The notes beneath the pieces are model-generated. The model worked only from the letters and a program-made list of their open reading frames with translations. It made no database searches and was not told where the DNA came from. A program made the translations under genes and the position numbers. A DNA stretch of 64,000 nucleotides, taken from positions 28,232,883 to 28,296,882 of the forward strand of contig CM055874.1 in assembly GCA_029582165.1 (NCBI GenBank), in the 5' to 3' direction. Origin of the DNA: Portulaca oleracea (lineage: Eukaryota; Streptophyta; Magnoliopsida; Caryophyllales; Portulacaceae). Shown here in pieces: positions 57,428-64,000 of the stretch. Position 1 is the stretch's first letter; each line of letters starts with the position of its first letter.

Positions 57428-58127
57428 TCTATTATTAATTATATTAAAACAAAATGTGTATATCTAAGAAGTTGTCATGTGGCACTGCTATGTAGCAAAT
57501 TAAATTCTAAACTTTTTTAATCAAATTAAACTTCAAAATTGAAGTCCCTTCAACTTTCTAGATTTAATTATTAATATATTCTATTACATATATTAAACTG
57601 CTAATATCCCCTCATTAACTTCTCGTCCCATGTGCTAAAAAAGAATAACTTAAATGTTGTAGTTGAAATGAAGTCCATTCACTTTACACAACCACCAAAG
57701 AAAAACAAAACGGTCAGAATTATATTCAACTAAATAATAAATTGGTATTCATATTCTAACAATCAATTACAAAACTGAATAGCCAAACTTTTAAATTAAA
57801 ACAATAGCAATATCCTCCTATTTATCTCCCATTGTAGCTAGATAAAGAACACCCAAACCCCAATTAGAATTGAGAAGCTAATATGAAATCCTGTCATTGT
57901 AGCTGGATAAATAACACCCAAAACATATAGCTATTTCAAATTCAATCTTTAATTTACCCCAAAACATTGTAAAAATTTAGTATCACTACTTGAATCAAGC
58001 AATGAACAAAGAAATTTTACATAAACAGATAAAGGGAAAACATGTTTGCAAAAAAAAAAATAAAAGATAAAACAACAAATAAGACAAAAAAGGACCCATG
58101 CATTTATTGCACGGGTATAAATACTAG
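57428..58127 (+). mobile_element. Non-autonomous Helitron
   Basis: 700 bp. It starts TCTATTATTAATTATATTAA after an A (57427) and ends CTAG before a T (58128), so it lies between A and T as Helitrons do. A hairpin ACCCATGCA/TGCACGGGT sits about 8 bases before the CTAG end. No Rep/helicase is encoded. Confidence 0.82.
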
Positions 58128-58597
58128 TTTCCAATTAAATAGAAATGAAGTTCCATTTTCATTACCTTCTATGGTGAAAATTGAAGTCATTAAATAACAA
58201 CCTGAATAATCTCTCAACCGGACCGCACCGACGAAATGGATGGCTGGCCTGACCCAGACTGAATGGACCATTTTCTTTCTGTGTCAAAATAATTTTTAAG
58301 TACAATAGTTGAACTCTTAACCAGCTAGTAGCTGCCACCTTGGTTAGGAAATTAGTCTTTAATTATACTCCGTAGTAGTAATTCTTATAATTAGTTTACT
58401 ATTAGAAATTTCATAATACGTTAGTAACAAATTAATATTAATAGACTATTTTTTTAAAAAAAATATGGTGACGGCTGTCTTCAATTAGGAAAGTTGTGTT
58501 GAAGATATTTGAAAAGACCAAGATAATGTAGTTTTACCATTGCCGAAAAAGGAAATCCTTAAATGAGGGGATGAGATTGCAAAGGTAAATTATATGA
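58128..58597. other. AT-rich spacer, no gene
   Basis: Nothing recognisable beyond short A/T runs. Confidence 0.5.
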
Positions 58598-59370
58598 TGT
58601 TAGAATTATTTCAAGAGTATAAGAAGATTATATAAAGTGAGAAATCATGTGGTATAAGTATAAGGATCACATATAAGATAAACATTAAAAATATGATCAA
58701 CACGGGTGCTTAAGAGACCAACACGGGTCGTGTTAGTCTCCAGAATGTAAGAAAAATAATCTTGGGCTCAACACGGGTCTTGTAGAGACAACACGGACCG
58801 TGGTACGATCAACGCGGACGGTGTTGAATGCCAGGATTTGTTTTAAATGCTAACGGTTATATAATCTTGTGTATTAAGTTTATCATATCGTTTTTAAGTC
58901 TGATATTATGTTCCAACAACTATATTGTTATGACCATTTGACTAAGTCAAGGTCATGATACTCCATTAAGTTCGTTAATTGCACCTTTGACTAAAGGGTG
59001 TAACTAGAGGTGGGAATTCTCCTATAAGTAGGAGAAATTCCCTAGCCATTTGAGAGCACCAACTTCTTCTATCTATAATCATATCCTCTCATTCTTGTAT
59101 AGACTGAAGCTATACTAGAATGAATCAAGTGCGAAACAAGTTTGTCTTAAGTGTGTTAAGCGCTAAGTTTTATCCCTCGGAACATTTATGGTATAGTAAA
59201 TAGTTCTTAAGGAAAATGTGTTTGTCCATGATTCTTAGCAATATCTAAACAATATCACCATTTTGTTATTAAGTTCAATCTCCATCTTGTTACATATACC
59301 GCAAGAAGATCAAGAAGCCAAGAGAAGATGATGAAGGTTCAATCTGGTGTGAAATATCATTTTCCCAACA
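58598..59370 (+). repeat. 5' LTR of the 58598 element
   Basis: 773 bp, TGTTAGAATTATTTCAAGAG to TTTTCCCAACA. It shares with the 50380 LTR the start pattern, the palindromes (58690-58830) and the first bases after the LTR (ATCTTAAGA). The end is set by homology, since the 3' LTR is not visible. Confidence 0.75.
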
Positions 59371-59391
59371 ATCTTAAGAACTATTTTACTA
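59194..59391 (+). promoter_or_regulatory. LTR-leader complementarity in the 58598 element
   Basis: TAGTAAATAGTTCTTAAG (59194-59211) in the LTR pairs with CTTAAGAACTATTTTACTA (59373-59391), two bases after the LTR, with one bulged base. Fourteen bases (59198-59211) pair without a break. Confidence 0.6.
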
Positions 59392-59936
59392 GACAAGATT
59401 GAAGGAGACTAAGAGTACATTGGACATCCAAGATTCAAGAGGGACTACAAAGATAAGTTTATACTTTACAAGTTTATTAGTATCAATTTTTCATACAAGT
59501 TTATTAAGTTTTATTGAGCAAGTTTAATGATTAAAAGTTTATTAATCATTTGTTTATCTATATGTGTTTGGCATAGATAAGATATTGATACATAATAGTG
59601 GCAATACAAGTACAAGACATTTGTATTCATGATGGGAATTGTTGTTCGGTTATGCAATGATGTTTACATGGATTAAGGGCATGGTAACAACAAGTCATTT
59701 CCAAAGAGATCAAAGGTACATAATTAAGTTGTTATTTTATAGGGGTTATATGCATATACATTGACCATGTTTAAGTTGCCTCTTAATAGTTATCAAGTTA
59801 ATACCAATGGCATGAATATGTTTTACCACCTTTGACATGTTTAATTGGTTTATAAGAATTGTCATGAATGATAAGTTTATTGAATTCCATGATAAAGTGG
59901 TTGTTGAAGGATGGTGCAAGAAAAAGTCAAAATATG

Positions 59937-59939
59937 TAT

Positions 59940-59978
<39 letters not shown>

Positions 59979-59979
59979 T
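59937..59979. repeat. (TTTA)n microsatellite
   Basis: About eleven four-base units. Confidence 0.95.
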
Positions 59980-60347
59980 ATATTATTAAGTGCACCATTG
60001 AACACCTACATAAGTTACAAGTTTATTTAGTCATATGTTTTAAGTTGGCTATGACATTAAGTTACATGGAAGTTGCATGCAAGTAATAAGAATGAGGTTA
60101 TTGCCATTAAATAGATTCCTTGGTTGGATGTTTTAAGTTACAAGTCTTTAAGGTGCATAATTAGACCTGTTCAACAATCGGGTCGGGCCGGGTCGCGGGC
60201 CAGGTCGGAAGTTTCTGACCCGTCGGCCCGAGCCCATCCCGGCCCAACCTTCGGGCCAAGTACCCTCGGCCCGAGCCCTGACCCTACGGGCCACGGGCCA
60301 GGTCAACGGGTCGACAACTATATAATATAAACTTTTTAATATACAAA

Positions 60348-62266
60348 CACTACAAGAAAATATGCATGCTTCCACGCTTATTTAAATGAGGGGAAAAAAA
60401 TCGTGCAAATTCCTACTATATGCAATAGCCACGCTTACAAAGAGTGGTTAAACAATAAGCACGCATATAAGCGTGCTAGCGCGTTATAAGAGTTTGGCCA
60501 CGCTTATTAAGTGAGGTTATAACATTCTCCTAAACAAACCTATATTTCCACATTTAATATGCGTGGCAGACAACAATTTTACATTATAGTTTTTTTTTTT
60601 TTGCAAAAAAGTATAATCTTTTAATTAGGCACCAAGTTTAATTAAGGAATTAATTTAGTTTTAAAAATAATTTCAAAAAAATTAAAAGAAACATTATGGA
60701 TTATTGAATTTTGGGCGCGTTGATATTAGAAGCGAAGTGATATTTGTGTACATATAGTATTATACTAATTTGAAGAATATTTAAAAAATTATGATTATAA
60801 TTTTTTAAATATACCCATCTATTATGGATTATAATTTTTTTAATAATTTTTTTAATATACCCATCTATTAGTTAAAGCAATCAAAGCACATTCTAGAAAG
60901 CAATAAAGCATGAACTAGGCAATTAGCACTAAAATCTATCAAATAGCTTGAATAATAAAGCAAATGAAAACTAGAGATTATACCTTTGATGATCTAAACT
61001 TTGCTTGAATCCTTTTACTTGAGCTTCCTCACGAACAAATAAGAAAACGTGAATTGGATTACTAAGGATCCTCAAATTCCCACTTTAGAGTGAAATTTGT
61101 GACCCTTAATCCTCCTCCTTACTAAAAGTTGGATTTGGTGTTTTTGTGGCTAATCTAGAACAATCAAGCAAGAAATTCTAAATGAAAGCATTAAAGAAGC
61201 AAGAGACAATGAATAAAAAAAAAAAAAAAAGCCTGGAAATGGATTGATTGAAGTTGATTACAAAGTAGCTTGAAGAACAAACTAAGGAAAACCTAGGAGA
61301 GAGAAAAGAGAATTCAACTTGAAAACATTAAAAGCTAATTAACAACAACTTAGAACTAGGTTAAAAGACTACTACCACTAAATTCGCAGCTGAGAGTATA
61401 TATAATAAGCCCAATTGGTTACACAAAACGCATCACTTCAATCCCCAATTAAACGCAGAAAAATAGGGTGACTCGGGCGAGTCACCCCCTGACTCGGGCG
61501 AGTCACCCCCTGACTCGGGCGAGTCAGGCTTCTGGCCCACTGGAAATGTCATTTTGGCCGGACTTCTTCAGTTGAACAGACAGGCGACTCGCGCGCGCCG
61601 TACATATGACTCGGTCGAGTCGATGTTCTGGTTTCACTCCTATACTTAGCCAAATTTCTTGAGTTTTGCTGGCAACCCTCAGAGGCTTGACTCGATCGAG
61701 TCGGGGGTGACTCGGGCGAGTCAGCCTTCTGGCTTCCCTTCTCCTTGGCTCGATTGAAGTTGGCAAGTCTATTTCCTTCAAGGCCTTCATATAGTTGCTT
61801 CTGCTTCCTCTCTTTGATGCATTTTGCTCCACTTTTAGCTCCATATTGGCTCAATCTCCCAATTTCCTATAAAACTAGAAAAACCTCATAACTAACATAC
61901 TATAAGAGGTTAGAACAGGTAAAAACTCCCTAATAAAGAGAAGTATTCGACTCGAAACGAGGCCGAACATATATATAGTATTAAATTAGTTATTAGAATC
62001 AAATAATCATTAATACTCAAGCGGTAAGAGTTTGGTTAGTCACTCATTTTTATGTGCTGTGGTCGGGGTTTCGAATCTACATTCAAAACAAAAAATTATA
62101 GTAGGTGAAGAGCTGCTCGTTTGTGCACGCTTAATAAGCGTGGCAAAATTTTCCCCACACATTCCCTTTCCACGGTTATTTATCCGTGGCAAGGATTCTC
62201 AGCCTCGCTTATATGCGTGGCTAGAAGCCGTTTTAAGCGTGGAAAGAGGACCTTTTATTGGTAGTG
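60348..62266. mobile_element. Non-autonomous CACTA element
   Basis: 1919 bp with ends CACTACAAGAAAA and (reversed) CACTACCAATAAAAGG and a 3-bp target duplication AAA (60345-60347, 62267-62269). Subterminal CCACGCTTA-type motifs occur many times on both strands within about 200 bp of each end, as expected for transposase-binding sites. No transposase frame is present. The interior includes an LTR-like promoter region at about 61390-61870. Confidence 0.88.
61390..61740 (-). promoter_or_regulatory. Promoter-like region with GACTCGGGCGAGTC palindromes
   Basis: GACTCGGGCGAGTC occurs three times in a 21-bp tandem repeat at 61470-61525 and again near 61710. GACTCGGTCGAGTC and GACTCGATCGAGTC variants lie near 61607 and 61689. 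A minus-strand TATA-like TTATATATAC is near 61396-61405. The layout resembles an LTR upstream region carried inside the CACTA element. Confidence 0.45.
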
Positions 62267-63854
62267 AAAGAACCTAAAAATTTACGCATTTAATTTACGT
62301 ATTTAGTCGGGTCATCGGGTCGGGCCGGGCCGGGTCACAGAAAGTAGAACCTAAGCTAGGATTTTTTTAAAAACAATTAATGTTTTTAGCCGTGTCGTCG
62401 GGCTGGGCCGGGTCGGGTCGGGTCACAAAAAATAAACCCTAATCTAAGATTTTTTTTAAAATAGTTTATGCATTTAGTCGGGTCATCGGGCCGGGTCGGG
62501 TCACATACCCTTGGCCCGAGCCCGGCCCGACCATGCTTCGGGGCCCCGACTTTTTCGAACCGGGCCGGGTCACCGTTTAAAAATTTGGCCTCGACCCGCA
62601 CTTTTTCAGGTCGGGTCAGGCTGGGCGGGTCCCCATCCCACTGATGTGGAAATTCATTGTGGCAAGATTATAATTTGCTTCTTATAGTCTGAATTTTTTT
62701 CATGTTTATTCACATGTTCAGGTATCATTAAGTTTATTCCGCCTATTATTTTCTGATATTAATATGAAGGATGAGTACAAGTTGATTAGACCTTTTATTA
62801 ATATCATGATTGGAAATTTGTTCCATATTTATAAGTGATAGGTATGAGTAATTTCATGCTTAAAGTTTTACCTACTGTTATTCAAGTATTGTTTAATAGC
62901 ATGATTAACAAGTTAATTTTATGTTTAAGTTTGAAGCATGAAAAATATAATATAAGTATTGGCAAAAGTATTATGTTTCTAATTTATAAGTTGCCATGAA
63001 ATTCTATTTGGTTGTCTCAAGTTTATGATTCTATTTTTGATGATTGAAATAAGTATGCAATTGAAAGTCAAATATGAATTTGTTATTAAGATAGGCTTTG
63101 ATTATAAGTGTAATTTCTATGAGAATTGTTTAAATGCATACAAGTGGCTTGTTTATTGATTCAAGTTTTTTTAAGAAATCCACTACAAGTTATGTGTGCA
63201 TCAAGGTTCAAATTTCTATTATTATTATTATCATGAGTATATTCTTATTATGCTTATAAGTATTATAATAAGAAAAGCATAATAAGTTATTATTATCATT
63301 ATTTTACAACTACATATATATGTGATTATATCTATTGATAAGTTAGTTGACAACATTATGTGATTATTAAGATGAAATAGCAAGTTTGTGTACAAGAAGC
63401 CATATAAGTAATTATATATGAGAAATCATATGTGATTTATTTTGTATAAGTTTGTAAATGGCTAATATAATTTCTTATTGGAAATTTAAGAGTACACAAG
63501 TTAATAAGAAAGACAAAGGATTAATCGTGTTTATATGATTAATGGTATGTATAAATTTAAGGTACATATACACAAGTTGTCTAGGCTATTTCAGCATATG
63601 ATTAAGTATACATAATATGAATACTAGTATGTGAATTCATAATATGTAAAAGTTTGACAAGAAAGTTTTCTATGCTTATAAGATGCTGCAAAAGTATAAG
63701 ATGTTTGCACAAGTAATTACACATGATTATTTCTAAACAAGTTGAACCTACAAGATTATTTGGCTAATTATCTTAACTAATTATGCAAAGGAAATTTCAT
63801 ATGATTTTTGTTGAGTTTTTGTACTAAGTTCAAGTCAAGTATGAAATTTATTTA

Positions 63855-64000
63855 GGCCCTGTTCTTTTCTGCGGTATTTTGCGGTATGGTATGGTGTGGT
63901 GTGGTGGAATTGTGGTGCGTGTGGTGGAATTGTGGTAGGTTATTGGTATGTAGGGTAGGTAAGGAGAGAGAATGTAAAAAGTAGAGGAGCAAAGTGAGGA
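63855..64000. mobile_element. PIF/Harbinger MITE, cut by the window end
   Basis: Starts GGCCCTGTTCTTTTCTGCGG after TTA (63852-63854), like the MITE at 41795. GTGGTGGAATTGTGG words recur in the body. Confidence 0.7.

Larger units (their letters stand above)
60163..62640. mobile_element. GC-rich repeat split by a CACTA element
   Basis: The left part (60163-60347) and right part (62267-62640) are made of GGGTCGGGCCGGG words and are related to 19577-20015. The right part has three ~88-bp repeats, each starting near TTTAGTCGGGTCATCGGG (about 62305, 62389, 62474). Without the CACTA insert it is about 0.55 kb. Its ends and target duplication are unclear. Confidence 0.55.
58598..64000 (+). mobile_element. 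5' part of a relative of the 50380 LTR element, cut by the window end
   Basis: The 5' LTR is 58598-59370. The interior continues to the window end and is non-coding AT-rich DNA like that of the 50380 element. It is interrupted at 60163-62640 by a GC-rich repeat carrying a CACTA element, and at 63855 by a MITE. The 3' LTR is not in the window. Confidence 0.75.

Overview
The window is nuclear DNA of a flowering plant. It has almost no cellular genes and is filled with plant-type transposable elements: LTR retrotransposons of several kinds, a plant L1-type LINE with an RNase H domain, a tRNA-derived SINE, a Mutator-like element, a CACTA element, PIF/Harbinger MITEs and a Helitron. AT-rich spacers carry (TA)n, (TTTA)n and poly-T tracts. 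I could not fix the species. Coding support is thin: one plausible intact single-exon gene (2897-3655, minus), a few gene or transposon remnants at 530-1750, and decayed retrotransposon ORFs.

Layout. 1-4.7 kb: degenerate transposon-like ORFs, then the one plausible gene, whose 3' end has been tandemly duplicated; the gene block sits between two identical 20-bp direct repeats. 5.1-7.5 kb: a diverged LTR on the minus strand. 8236-10258: a non-autonomous Mutator-like element with ~165-bp inverted ends and a 9-bp target duplication. 10348-18563: a complete but non-coding LTR retrotransposon (LTRs ~1.22 kb, target duplication AGTTG, Ogre/Tat-like primer site), with a series of RNA hairpins whose stems change on both sides while the downstream motif stays constant, and a 54-bp satellite next to its 3' LTR. 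18620-40539: a decayed Copia element on the minus strand, split by a ~4.1-kb non-autonomous LTR element (21946-34777), which is itself split in its 3' LTR by a Gypsy-type element (21973-30716, target duplication GAATC). A SINE (39483-39716) and a GC-rich repeat (19577-20015) also sit inside the Copia element. 41.8-42.0 kb: a MITE. 43.5-50.16 kb: a long-inverted-repeat element split by a 6-kb decayed LINE (43780-49819, 15-bp target duplication). 50380-55839: a complete non-coding LTR element (target duplication GTATG). 57428-58127: a Helitron. 58598-64000: the 5' part of a relative of the 50380 element, interrupted by a GC-rich repeat that holds a CACTA element; a further MITE starts at 63855.

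Two observations stand out. First, in both relatives at 50380 and 58598 the bases two nucleotides after the 5' LTR, where a tRNA primer site should be, are complementary to a segment inside the same LTR (13 and 18-19 nt). The two elements differ in sequence, but pairing is kept in each. This would fit self-priming of reverse transcription, as known for Tf1/sushi elements, or a conserved U5-leader stem. Second, the non-coding element at 10348-18563 carries eight copies of a stem-loop followed by GGCAAAAGGAGAG, with five different stem sequences that all pair. This covariation points to a selected RNA structure. None of the transposon ORFs looks intact, so any mobility here would depend on proteins supplied from elsewhere.
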